Origin: Kumtagia yinganensis | Lineage (GTDB): Bacteria > Pseudomonadota > Alphaproteobacteria > Rhizobiales > Rhizobiaceae | Direction of reading: 5' to 3' | Assembly (NCBI RefSeq): GCF_040081985.1 | Contig: NZ_JBEBMH010000001.1 | Location: 496,001 to 560,000, forward strand | Length of the DNA: 64,000 nucleotides | Part shown: in pieces, positions 50,882 to 59,284 of the stretch | Layout: each line of letters opens with the position of its first letter | Numbering within the stretch: the stretch's first letter is position 1 | Program-made: the position numbers and the translations under genes | Notes under the pieces: model-generated | Databases searched by the model: none | Told to the model about the DNA's origin: nothing | The model's input: the letters and a program-made list of their open reading frames with translations, nothing else

Positions 50882-52084
50882 TCATGCCCGGCCGGCGAGT
50901 GCCGCGGCGATCGCGTGGATGGCGGCCAGCGTCGCCTTGGCGAAGGCGGTGTTGCTGAAGTCGGGATAGGTGGAAAGTTTCACCGCCACCATGCGGTGAT
51001 CGAAACTGATCCAGATGAGCTGCCCGAACACGCCGCGGCACATCAGCGTGCGGGAGCGCGGGTCCTCGATCCAGAACTGGTTGCGGTAGGAACCTTCCGG
51101 AAACGCGTCGTTGTAGAGCTGGTTGTAGCTGCCGGTCCTTGTCGCCTCGATCCAGGCGGACGGGATGATGCCGCCGCCACCGTCGAGGATCAACTGGCCG
51201 AAGCGACCGTAGTCGCGCAGCGTGGCGTTGAAGCCGCCGTCGGCGATCGCATAGCCGGCGCTGTCCACGGTGTAGCAGGCGCTCTCCTCCGCGCCCATCT
51301 TCTGCCAGAGTTCTTCCGAAACCAGTTGCGGCAGCCGCTTGCCGGTCGCGCGTTCCAGCACGAAGGCCAGCACGTCGGTCTCGATCGAGCGATATTCGAA
51401 CATCGCCCCGTGCGGGCGCACAGTTTCGGTCAGGCGCAGGATCAGCTCCCACATATGCGCCGGCCAGGAAAAATCCGGATCGCTGCCGGGCGGCGGCGGC
51501 TTCCAGCCGCCCGCCACGTCCACCTGGCCGATATCCGAATAGGGGTTCTCGTAGGTCTCGTCGAAGCGTACGCCGGTGGTCATGTCGAGCACCTGCTGCA
51601 GCGTCGCGCCGCGCCAGCCCGTTGTGGCAAGTTCCGGCAAATAGTCGGTCGCCAGCGCGGCGGGATCGACGACGCCCTGGCCTGCGACGATGCCGAACAC
51701 CATGCCGGTCACCGACTTCGCCACCGATTGCGACAGATGCAGCGTGCGCTCGTTCATGCCGTTGAAATAGCGCTCGAAAGCGACCGAGCCGTCCTTCAGC
51801 ACCAGAAACCCGTCGGTATAAGTGTCGTCGAGATGCCGTTCGAGCGTCGTGCGGCCGCCTTCGGTGTCGAATTCGAGCGTATCGAGATCGACCTCGGCGC
51901 GGGGAAACTTCTTGCGGTGGCCGTTGCCGCGCCACACTTCGGCGGTGGTCAGCAGTTCGCGGACATGCTGGAACGACCACCGGTTCCACGGCGGCCGGTC
52001 CCAATCCAGCCGCGGCACGATGAGCGCGGGCGGCGAGCCTTGCATGATCGGCGGACGAAGATCGCTGTTCTTGTAGGAGGTCAT
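50882..52084 (-). CDS. serine hydrolase of the beta-lactamase/NylB family (copy 2)
   Basis: 400 residues without a signal peptide. The nucleophile motif is LSQSVAKSVTGMVFG (S120xxK123). MFEYRSIETDVLAFVLERAT is very like NylB-type enzymes (F-YRS-ETDVL). N-terminal PPWNRWSFQHVRELLTTAEV aligns with copy 1, showing a duplication; the rest is divergent. It is separated from potD by a GC-rich hairpin. Probable amidase or esterase with a linear amide or ester substrate. Confidence 0.9.
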   Translation of the reverse strand: MTSYKNSDLRPPIMQGSPPALIVPRLDWDRPPWNRWSFQHVRELLTTAEVWRGNGHRKKFPRAEVDLDTLEFDTEGGRTTLERHLDDTYTDGFLVLKDGSVAFERYFNGMNERTLHLSQSVAKSVTGMVFGIVAGQGVVDPAALATDYLPELATTGWRGATLQQVLDMTTGVRFDETYENPYSDIGQVDVAGGWKPPPPGSDPDFSWPAHMWELILRLTETVRPHGAMFEYRSIETDVLAFVLERATGKRLPQLVSEELWQKMGAEESACYTVDSAGYAIADGGFNATLRDYGRFGQLILDGGGGIIPSAWIEATRTGSYNQLYNDAFPEGSYRNQFWIEDPRSRTLMCRGVFGQLIWISFDHRMVAVKLSTYPDFSNTAFAKATLAAIHAIAAALAGRA

Positions 52085-52098
52085 GGGTACGAGCCAGG

Positions 52099-52126
52099 GC
52101 CTTCTCCCCGCGAGCGGGGAGAAGGC
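52099..52126. terminator. hairpin between potD and the serine hydrolase genes
   Basis: GCCTTCTCCCCGC and GCGGGGAGAAGGC are exact inverted arms around a GA-type loop. It lies in the 50-bp gap, so it could terminate or attenuate potABCD transcription before the hydrolase genes. It may also be a solo arm of the type C repeats. Confidence 0.55.
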
Positions 52127-52135
52127 GTCACAGGC

Positions 52136-53164
52136 CTACTTCTGCAGTTCGGTCCAGATCTTGGTATACAGGTCCTGCACCTCGGGCGAGCAGAGGTGCT
52201 GCAACTCGCCGAGCGGCTTGACGTCGGCCGGGATGATCACCTCGGGCGCGGTCTTCATGTCTTCCGGCATGAACTTGTCGGAGCCGGTGATGCCGTTGGC
52301 GTAGCGATGGAAGGCCGAGAGCCCCGCCGCGTTCTCCGGGTCCATGATGAAGTTCTGGAAAAGTTTCGCGTTCTCGACGTTCTTGGCTTCCTTGAGCACG
52401 ACCACGTTGTCGCTCCAGAGGCCGTAGCCCTCCTTCGGATAGAAGAACTGGATTTCCGGATTGGCGAGCCGCTGGCGCAGCGCCGAGCCGTTCCAGTCGC
52501 TGGTTGCCTTGAAGTCGCCGGCGCCCATCTTCTCGATGGTGTTGTATTCCATTGCGATCCAGTTCGGCTTGGCGGCCACAAGCGTGTCGCGCACCTTCTT
52601 CAGCACCTCCTTGTCATCGGTGCACTGCGCGCCGCCGACATATTTGGTTGCCGCGAACATCACGTCGTTCATCTCCGGAACGACATTGACCTTGCCCTTC
52701 AACTCGTCCGGCGTGTTGAAGATGATGCCCCAACTGTTCGAGGGACCCTTGTATACAGCGGTGTTGACCACCACGCCGATGGTGCCCCAGGCCCACGGAA
52801 CCGTGTATTTGCGGCCGGGGTCGAAGTCGGGATTGGCCCATTCCGGCGCCACGTTCTTGAAATTCTCCATCTGGCCGGGGTTGGTTTCGAGCACCAAGCC
52901 TTCCTGGATCCAGATCGGCACGAAGGTCTGCGACGGCACGGCGATGTCGTAGCCGGTGCCGCCCTGGCGCACCTTGGCAAGCGCGGTGTCATTGGAATCG
53001 TAGTCGGTGATCGTGACCTTGACGTTGTATTTATCCTCGAACTTCTTGATCACATCGGGGCTGGTGTAGTTGCCCCAATTGTAGATGTTGAGTTCGCCGT
53101 CGGCATGCGCCAGCCCGGTCGTGGCCAGCAGCCCGAAGGCCAGCGTTGCGAGCAAACGTTTCAT
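52136..53164 (-). CDS. potD: ABC transporter substrate-binding protein, PotD type
   Basis: 342-residue precursor: signal peptide LLATLAFGLLATTGLAHA, then GELNIYNWGNYTSPDVIKKF, the PotD/PotF signature. Polyamine-contact positions are plausible in YDIAVPSQTFVPIWIQEGL and PWAWGTIGVVVNTA. It is the last gene of an operon in potABCD order. Spermidine or putrescine is the default prediction, but close relatives bind opines or other cationic amides. Confidence 0.93.
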   Translation of the reverse strand: MKRLLATLAFGLLATTGLAHADGELNIYNWGNYTSPDVIKKFEDKYNVKVTITDYDSNDTALAKVRQGGTGYDIAVPSQTFVPIWIQEGLVLETNPGQMENFKNVAPEWANPDFDPGRKYTVPWAWGTIGVVVNTAVYKGPSNSWGIIFNTPDELKGKVNVVPEMNDVMFAATKYVGGAQCTDDKEVLKKVRDTLVAAKPNWIAMEYNTIEKMGAGDFKATSDWNGSALRQRLANPEIQFFYPKEGYGLWSDNVVVLKEAKNVENAKLFQNFIMDPENAAGLSAFHRYANGITGSDKFMPEDMKTAPEVIIPADVKPLGELQHLCSPEVQDLYTKIWTELQK

Positions 53165-53187
53165 TTCAAGGCTCCCATTGTCGTTGG

Positions 53188-53988
53188 TTATTCCCGTTTC
53201 CTGCTCATGAAGAAGAACAGCGTGACGATGGCGACCGACAGAAGCAGGAAGACGGTCGAAATCGCGTTGATCTCCGGCGTGATGCCGCGGCGAATCTGGC
53301 CGAGCATGTAGGTCGGCAGCGTATCCTGGCCGCCCGACTTGACGAACTCGGTGATGACAACGTCGTCCAGCGAGATGACGAACGCCAGCATCAGTCCGGC
53401 GAGAATGGCGGGCCAGAGCAAGGGCAGCGTCACGCGGCGGAAGGTCTTCCACGGCGTGGCGTAGAGATCGGCCGCGGCCCGCTCCAGCGTCAGATCCATG
53501 GTTTCCAGCCGCGCGCGGATCGGCAGATAGGCGAAGGGAATGCAGAAGGCCGTGTGCGCCGCGATCAGGTAGCCGAGGCCGGTATAGCCGGTGAAGATCT
53601 TGATGCGCGAGAAGAAGATCAGCAGCGCCACGCCGGTAACGATCTCCGGCACCATCAGCGGCTGGTTGATCGCCGCGTATTTGAAGGTCAGGCCCGGATA
53701 GGGCGGCGTGCGTGTAGTCGCAAGTGCCGCCATGGTCGCGACGGCGGTCGACAGCACGGCGGCCACCGCGCCGATCTGCAGCGAGCGGATCGAGGCTTCG
53801 ATGACGGCGTCGTTGTTCCAGGCCGACACGAACCATTTCAGCGACAGGCCGCCCCAGGCGGACGTGGAGGTCGCCGCGTTGAAGGCATAGACGACAAGCA
53901 CGACAATCGGGAAATAGAGCAGCACGAAGCAGGTCGCGGCAATGGCCGTGAAGCCGGGCTGGTGGCGGACGGAAAAACGGTCAGCCAT
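53188..53988 (-). CDS. potC: ABC transporter permease, PotC type
   Basis: 266 residues, six predicted helices, from ATG 53988 (MADRFSVRHQPGFTAIAATC). The permease EAA loop is LERAAADLYATPWKTFRRVT (EAA-x3-G-like contact with the ATPase), near the C-terminus. It forms the channel with PotB. Its start overlaps the potB stop by 8 nt, showing coupling. An alternative start upstream lacks the family N-terminus. Confidence 0.94.
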   Translation of the reverse strand: MADRFSVRHQPGFTAIAATCFVLLYFPIVVLVVYAFNAATSTSAWGGLSLKWFVSAWNNDAVIEASIRSLQIGAVAAVLSTAVATMAALATTRTPPYPGLTFKYAAINQPLMVPEIVTGVALLIFFSRIKIFTGYTGLGYLIAAHTAFCIPFAYLPIRARLETMDLTLERAAADLYATPWKTFRRVTLPLLWPAILAGLMLAFVISLDDVVITEFVKSGGQDTLPTYMLGQIRRGITPEINAISTVFLLLSVAIVTLFFFMSRKRE

Positions 53989-54898
53989 GCCGCGTCTCCG
54001 CCGTGCCGGCATTGCGCACGTAGAGCAGCAGCGCGATCATCACGATGACCATCACGGCGATCGAAAGTGCGGCGCCCAGCGGCCAGTTGCGGCCCTGTCC
54101 GAACTGCAACTCGATCAGGTTGGCCAGCATCATGTTCTTACCGCCGCCGAGCACGCTGGGCGCCACATAGGAGCCGATGGCCGGGATGAAGACCAGGATC
54201 GAGCCGGCAATCACGCCCGGCTTGACCAGCGGGAAGATAATGCGCCTGAGCACCGCGAAGCGCGTGGCGTAGAGATCGTAGCCGGCCTCCAGCAGGCGGA
54301 AATCCAGCTTCTCCATGCTGGCATAGATCGGCAGCACCATCAGCGGCAGATAGACATAGACCATGCCCAGCATGATCGCGGTGTCTGTGAACAGGATCTG
54401 CAACGGCGCGTCGACGATGCCGAGCTTGATAAGCACGGTGTTGAAGATGCCCTCGTTGCGGATAATCTGCAGCACCGCGAAAGTGCGGATGAGAAGGTTC
54501 GTCCAGAACGGGATGGTGATCAGGAACAGCCAGAGGTCACGCTTGTTCTCCGGCCTCGTGGCGATGAAATAGGCGGTGGGAAAGCCGAGGATCAGTGTCG
54601 CCGCCGTGGTCATCAGCGCCAGCTTCACCGAGCGCCAGAAGATGGTGACGTGGGCGTCGGCTAGCGAGAGTGTGTCGTCAAAAATGTCGCGTTCGAGGAA
54701 CACCGAGGTCCAGGCCTCGCCGGACAGCTTCCACTCCACGTCGCCATACTGGCCGGGCGTGAGGAAGGAATAGGCGAGAACGATCAGCAGCGGGCCGGTC
54801 GCCGCGAACAGGATGATCAGCAGGGCAGGGGCGGACAGCAGCCAGCGGTTGCGTATATCCCGCTTCTCATGCTCGCGAAGGCGCTCGGCTGCCGACAT
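53981..54898 (-). CDS. potB: ABC transporter permease, PotB type
   Basis: 305 residues, about six helices after a cytoplasmic N-terminal stretch (LREHEKRDIRNRWLLSAPAL). The large periplasmic loop and later EAGYDLYATRFAVLRRIIFP EAA-like loop are typical of the PotB/PotH class. It starts 3 bp after the potA stop and overlaps potC by 8 nt, so the subunits are made in balance. Confidence 0.94.
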   Translation of the reverse strand: MSAAERLREHEKRDIRNRWLLSAPALLIILFAATGPLLIVLAYSFLTPGQYGDVEWKLSGEAWTSVFLERDIFDDTLSLADAHVTIFWRSVKLALMTTAATLILGFPTAYFIATRPENKRDLWLFLITIPFWTNLLIRTFAVLQIIRNEGIFNTVLIKLGIVDAPLQILFTDTAIMLGMVYVYLPLMVLPIYASMEKLDFRLLEAGYDLYATRFAVLRRIIFPLVKPGVIAGSILVFIPAIGSYVAPSVLGGGKNMMLANLIELQFGQGRNWPLGAALSIAVMVIVMIALLLYVRNAGTAETRHG

Positions 54899-54901
54899 CC
54901 G

Positions 54902-55999
54902 TCAATCCTTGAGGATCTGGGCGGAATCGGCCGGGATGAGCAGGCCGACTTGGCTGCCCGCAGCGAAACGGTCGGTGTGGCCCCGCGCGTTCTGCCGTCG
55001 CACGATGAAGGGCTCGCCGGAATCCAGCCTGAGATGGAAATGCGTATCGGTGCCGAGATAGACGACGTTTTCCACCGTGCCGGCGAGGGCAGCGCCTTCC
55101 GGCCTGGAAAGCTGGGCATGCTCCGGACGGATGACGATCGACACGTTGCCCTTGGGCGCAAAACCATCCGGCAGCGATGCTGGTATCTCGGCGCCGGAGG
55201 CGAGGCGCACGGTGGCGAGATTGCCGGCGGTCGAGACGACGCTTGCCGGCAAAAAATTGCTCTCGCCGATGAAGTCGGCGACGAATCGCTCGGCCGGCCG
55301 GTCGTAGATGTCGCGCGGGCTGCCGACCTGCAAAATCTTTCCCGCCGACATCACGGCGATGCGGTCGGACATGGTCAGCGCTTCCTCCTGGTCGTGGGTG
55401 ACGAAGATGAAGGTGATCCCGGTCTCAAGCTGGAGCGTCTTCAGCTCGATCTGCATGTCCTTGCGCAGCTTGTAGTCGAGCGCCGACAGCGGTTCGTCCA
55501 GCAGCAGCACTTTCGGCTGCGGCGCCAGCGCTCTGGCCAGGGCGACACGCTGCTGCTGGCCGCCGGAGATCTGGCTGGTGCGGCGGCCGGCAAGCTGCTC
55601 CATGCGCACCAGCTTCAGCATCTGGGCGACGCGGGCCTCGACCTCGGCCTTCGGCTTGCCGAGCATTTCCAGCCCGAAGCCGATATTCTCAGCGACCGTC
55701 ATGTGCGGGAAAAGGGCGTAGCTCTGGAACACGGTGTTCACCGGCCGCTTGAACGGCGGCAGCGGCGCGATGTCGTCGCCGTAGAGCAGGATTTCGCCCT
55801 CGGTGGGGAAATCGAAACCGGCGATGAGGCGCAGCAATGTCGTCTTGCCGCAGCCGGAGGGGCCGAGGAGCGTGAAGAACTCGTTCTCGCGGATGTTCAC
55901 CGAGACGCGGTCGAGCGCCGCGAAGCGGGCGTCGCCGCTGCCGAAGATCTTGCTGACGTTGCGAACTTCGATCGCGTTCCTATCCGGTTTTTCCGGCAC
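54902..55999 (-). CDS. potA: ABC transporter ATP-binding protein, PotA type
   Basis: 365 residues. Walker A LLGPSGCGKTTLLRLIAGFD, Q-loop region, signature ISGGQQQRVALARALA, Walker B KVLLLDEPLSALD and switch His in FIFVTHDQEEALTM are intact. A C-terminal TOBE domain (from about 280; GNVSIVIRPEHAQLSRPEGA) is usual for PotA. It energises import through PotBC. First gene of the operon, preceded by a 148-bp gap after the amidohydrolase gene. Confidence 0.96.
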   Translation of the reverse strand: MPEKPDRNAIEVRNVSKIFGSGDARFAALDRVSVNIRENEFFTLLGPSGCGKTTLLRLIAGFDFPTEGEILLYGDDIAPLPPFKRPVNTVFQSYALFPHMTVAENIGFGLEMLGKPKAEVEARVAQMLKLVRMEQLAGRRTSQISGGQQQRVALARALAPQPKVLLLDEPLSALDYKLRKDMQIELKTLQLETGITFIFVTHDQEEALTMSDRIAVMSAGKILQVGSPRDIYDRPAERFVADFIGESNFLPASVVSTAGNLATVRLASGAEIPASLPDGFAPKGNVSIVIRPEHAQLSRPEGAALAGTVENVVYLGTDTHFHLRLDSGEPFIVRRQNARGHTDRFAAGSQVGLLIPADSAQILKD

Positions 56000-56147
56000 G
56001 CATATGCCCCAGGTCTAGCCGGCTTGGCCGGGCTGTTGGTTCCCCTTGCGTCGATTGTCAGCATATGCGGCAGCACTTGGCAATCGGCTTGAGCGAGGAT
56101 TCAGAAGTCATTGCGCGACGCACGCTGGAAGGCATCGTGCCACGGGC

Positions 56148-57836
56148 TTAGTCCCGAAAGGTGACGCGTCCGCCGCAGATCGTGGTGACCGGCCGGATTT
56201 TCGTCAGTTCCTCAGCCGGACAAGCATCGAGATCGCCGGAAAGCACCACGATGTCCGCGAGATAACCGGGCTTCAGCCTGCCTTTGCGGTGTTCCATGAA
56301 CTCGGCATAGGCGCCGCCGGTCGTGTAGGCGGCGAGCGCCTCGTCTAGCGTCAGGCTCTGGTCCGGATCACCCCGGCCCCAAGGCTTTCGCAGCATTGCC
56401 GCCTGCATGCCGAGGATCGGGTCGATCGGTGCGACCGACCAGTCGGAAGCGAAGACCAGCGGGGCGCCAGCGGAAAGCAGGCTGCGGACGGGGAATGCAT
56501 ATTGCCAGCGGTTCCGGCCGATGCGCGACGCGGTCGGCTCCAGCGGCACGCCATGGGCGCCCGGCGCATGGGTAGGCTGCATCGAGGCGATGGCTCCCAG
56601 TTCGGCAAAACGCGGAACTTCGGCGGGCGCGATCAGCTCGATATGTTCGACCCGGTGGCGGCTGTCGCGGACGCCATTGGTTCGCCGCGCCTGTTCGTAG
56701 CCGTCGAGGACGGCCCGCACCGCGCCGTCACCAATGGAGTGAACGGCGATCTGCAGGCCGCGGCGGTCTGCCTCGGTTGCAATCTCGGCAAAGCGTTCCG
56801 GCGTGAACAGCGGTTCGCCGCCCCAGTCCGGCCGGTCGGAATAGGGTTCGACCAGAACCGCGGTCCAGGATTCGATGACGCCGTCGTAGAACAGCTTCAC
56901 CAGGCCGGAGGAAATCCATTCGGAGCGGTAGCGCTCGGCCATAAGGCTGGCCTTTTCCAGCATCTCGATCTTCATGAAGTTCTTGAAGTGGAACGGGATT
57001 TTGGTCCGGCAATGCAACCCGCCGAGGTCTTCGATCTCCGACAGCAGCTCCAGCTGATAAAAATTGCCGTCCATGTTGTGGATGGAGGTGATGCCGTGGC
57101 GGGCGCACCAGTCCAGCCCGCGCTGCATCGTGTCGCGATCGGCTTCGCGCTCCTTCTGCGAAGGCACCGGGTCGGGCTCCCCGCCGGTGGAAAGACCCAG
57201 CCGGGCTCGTTCCTCGCCGGCAAGCGCGATCACCGGGTTGAAAGCCTCGTTCTCGCGCAGCTCGCCGGTCGCAAGCCCGTCCTCGCCCATGACGATTTCG
57301 TTGCCGGGCCGCAGCTTCTTGCCGTGCAGCACGCCGCCGAGCTCCAACGCTTTTGTGTTGGCCCAGACCGTGTGATGGTCGGGTGCGGCCATGGCGAAGG
57401 GGCGGTCGGGCAGAATGCGGTCGAGGTCGTGTCGGGTGACCGAGCGGCCGCCCAGCACCGTGTATTCGACGCCTTGGCCGAGCAGCATCGGCGCGTCGGG
57501 GCGGGAGCGTGCATAATCCTGGATCGCCGCATGCAGCGCGATGGCGCCGTGGACGCCGGAAAGCTGCAGATGTGCCAGTTCGGCCGCGCCGGAAAACAGA
57601 TGCATGTGGCCTTCGATGAAACCCGGCACGACCGAATTCATGCCGGCATCGATGATCCTGGTGCCTGGGCCGCGAAAATCTTCAATGGTGGCGCTGTCCC
57701 CGATGGCCACGATCTCGCCGCCGCTGACTGCCAGCGCTTGCGCCGCGGGCTGGTCCTCATCCATGGTCTTGACGCGGCCATTGACGATGATCAGCTCGGC
57801 GTTTCGGGTCATGGAAGGGTTCCGGTTGGACGCCAT
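56148..57836 (-). CDS. YtcJ-type metal-dependent amidohydrolase
   Basis: 562 residues of the Amidohydro_3 group. The metal-binding HxH occurs in VVPGFIEGHMHLFSGAAELA, with the later DWCARHGITSIHNMDGNFYQ, GDGAVRAVLDGYEQARRTNG and a final PLVFASDWSVAPIDPILGMQ (Asp ligand). It hydrolyses an amide or cyclic amide of unknown identity. No signal peptide. It lies upstream of potA on the same strand, so it may share the polyamine/amide operon. A second ATG eight codons in is possible. Confidence 0.9.
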   Translation of the reverse strand: MASNRNPSMTRNAELIIVNGRVKTMDEDQPAAQALAVSGGEIVAIGDSATIEDFRGPGTRIIDAGMNSVVPGFIEGHMHLFSGAAELAHLQLSGVHGAIALHAAIQDYARSRPDAPMLLGQGVEYTVLGGRSVTRHDLDRILPDRPFAMAAPDHHTVWANTKALELGGVLHGKKLRPGNEIVMGEDGLATGELRENEAFNPVIALAGEERARLGLSTGGEPDPVPSQKEREADRDTMQRGLDWCARHGITSIHNMDGNFYQLELLSEIEDLGGLHCRTKIPFHFKNFMKIEMLEKASLMAERYRSEWISSGLVKLFYDGVIESWTAVLVEPYSDRPDWGGEPLFTPERFAEIATEADRRGLQIAVHSIGDGAVRAVLDGYEQARRTNGVRDSRHRVEHIELIAPAEVPRFAELGAIASMQPTHAPGAHGVPLEPTASRIGRNRWQYAFPVRSLLSAGAPLVFASDWSVAPIDPILGMQAAMLRKPWGRGDPDQSLTLDEALAAYTTGGAYAEFMEHRKGRLKPGYLADIVVLSGDLDACPAEELTKIRPVTTICGGRVTFRD

Positions 57837-57956
57837 GATCTAGCACCTGTGAGGGCTGGAAAGCCAGATCGGTGGCCGGGTGGCTGCTTTACAGCAGGGC
57901 GCTTGTGGGGAGAGGGCCGGTGCGGCTAGGTTGACGCATCACCAGACGAGGGGTTC

Positions 57957-58988
57957 ATGAAGACGATATTTTCGACGCTGCATGCCGGCCATTCCGGCCA
58001 GATGGAACTGGTCGCGGGCGCGATCGTGCCGGGTTTCGAGAAACCGTCGCGGGCGGAGTTCATCCGCGCCAGGGTCGAATCGGAGGAGCTCGGGCCGATC
58101 CTGCCGCCAGCGACGCATGACCTTCACGCGGCCAAGCGCGTGCATAAAGCGGACTATATCGATTTCCTGCCAACCGTCTGGCCGGAATGGGAAAAATCCG
58201 GCCGGTCGGGATCCGCCTTGCCTTACACCTGGCCGACGCGCGGCCTGCGCGGCGACGTCCGGCCGAAGACCATCGACGCGCTGCTTGGCTATTATTCCTT
58301 CGATGCCGGCGCACCCTTCGTGAAGGGGACGTGGGATGCGATCAAGTCGTCCTACGACGTGGCGCTGACCGCGGCGGCGCTTGTCAAAATCGGCGAGCGC
58401 GCTTCCTTCGCGCTCTGCCGGCCGCCGGGTCATCATGCGGGGGCGGCCTTCATGGGCGGCTATTGCTTCATCAACAACGCCGCGGTCGCCGCGCAGTGGT
58501 TTCGCGACAATGGCGCGAACAAGGTGTCGATCCTCGACGTGGACTATCACCACGGCAACGGCACGCAGGAGATTTTTTATACGCGAGGCGACGTGCAGGT
58601 GATCAACCTGCATGGCGATCCGATGACCGAATATCCGTTCTTCCTCGGCCATGCCGATGAAAAGGGGGCAGGCGAGGGCGAGGGCTTCAACATCAACTAT
58701 CCGATGCCGTTCGGCACGGCATGGGCCGAGTGGAGCGCGTCGCTCGAGGACGCGTGCTCCAAACTGACGGCCTATCACCCCGACATCGTCGTGGTTTCGC
58801 TCGGCGTCGATACGTTCGAAAAAGACCCGATCAGCCAGTTCAAGCTGAAGACGGAGGACTATCCGAAGATCGGAAAACGCATCGCCAAGCTCGGCCTGCC
58901 GACGCTTTTCGTCATGGAGGGCGGCTATGCGGTCGAGGAAATCGGCGTCAACGCGGTGGGCGTGCTGACGGGGTTCGAGGCAGAATAG
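57957..58988 (+). CDS. acetylpolyamine amidohydrolase (HDAC-family)
   Basis: 343 residues, very close in length and sequence pattern to the Mycoplana ramosa enzyme. The zinc and catalytic motifs are RPPGHHAGAAFMGGYCFINN (paired His), ILDVDYHHGNGTQEIFY (Asp/His ligands) and VVVSLGVDTFEKDPISQFKL (Asp ligand). It deacetylates N-acetylputrescine, acetylspermidine or similar. It is divergent from the amidohydrolase gene across about 120 bp, and next to potABCD, supporting use of acetylated polyamines. Confidence 0.93.
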   Translation: MKTIFSTLHAGHSGQMELVAGAIVPGFEKPSRAEFIRARVESEELGPILPPATHDLHAAKRVHKADYIDFLPTVWPEWEKSGRSGSALPYTWPTRGLRGDVRPKTIDALLGYYSFDAGAPFVKGTWDAIKSSYDVALTAAALVKIGERASFALCRPPGHHAGAAFMGGYCFINNAAVAAQWFRDNGANKVSILDVDYHHGNGTQEIFYTRGDVQVINLHGDPMTEYPFFLGHADEKGAGEGEGFNINYPMPFGTAWAEWSASLEDACSKLTAYHPDIVVVSLGVDTFEKDPISQFKLKTEDYPKIGKRIAKLGLPTLFVMEGGYAVEEIGVNAVGVLTGFEAE

Positions 58989-58998
58989 CGTTTTGGGT

Positions 58999-59281
58999 GC
59001 GTCCTTCGAGGCTCGCCCTTCAAGCTTCTCGCTCAACAGGTACAGTCGTGCGGGCTCGCACCTCAGGATGAGGACGGTCGTGCCTGCAATCGCTAATCAC
59101 CAGAGTTCGACTGGATCCTGGAAAAGTAGCGCGATTGGCCGAGAGATCAGACTGCAAGAACGCGTCGGGACGTTGAAGGTTGGCGTGCAGGTACGACCCT
59201 CCTCATCCTGAGGTGCGAGCCCGCATGCCACCGGTGGTTTGAGCGCAGTTATCGGCGGGCGAGCCTCGAAGGACGCGCCAC
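58999..59281. repeat. palindromic repeat element, type D (long arms)
   Basis: Arms at about 58999-59076 and 59201-59281 are inverted and contain GTCCTTCGAGGCTCGCC and CACCTCAGGATGAGG. The unique interior carries CGTTGAAGGTTGGCG (59171-59185), the reverse complement of the core seen in other element types. Lies between the APAH and pbpC genes, both of which end here (convergent). Confidence 0.85.
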
Positions 59282-59284
59282 AAC

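Noticed and set aside
49666..52084. True beta-lactamases (antibiotic resistance)
   Set aside because: No signal peptide, NylB-like N-terminal and FxYRSxETD-type motifs, and a transport/catabolic context point to cytoplasmic esterase or amidase activity.
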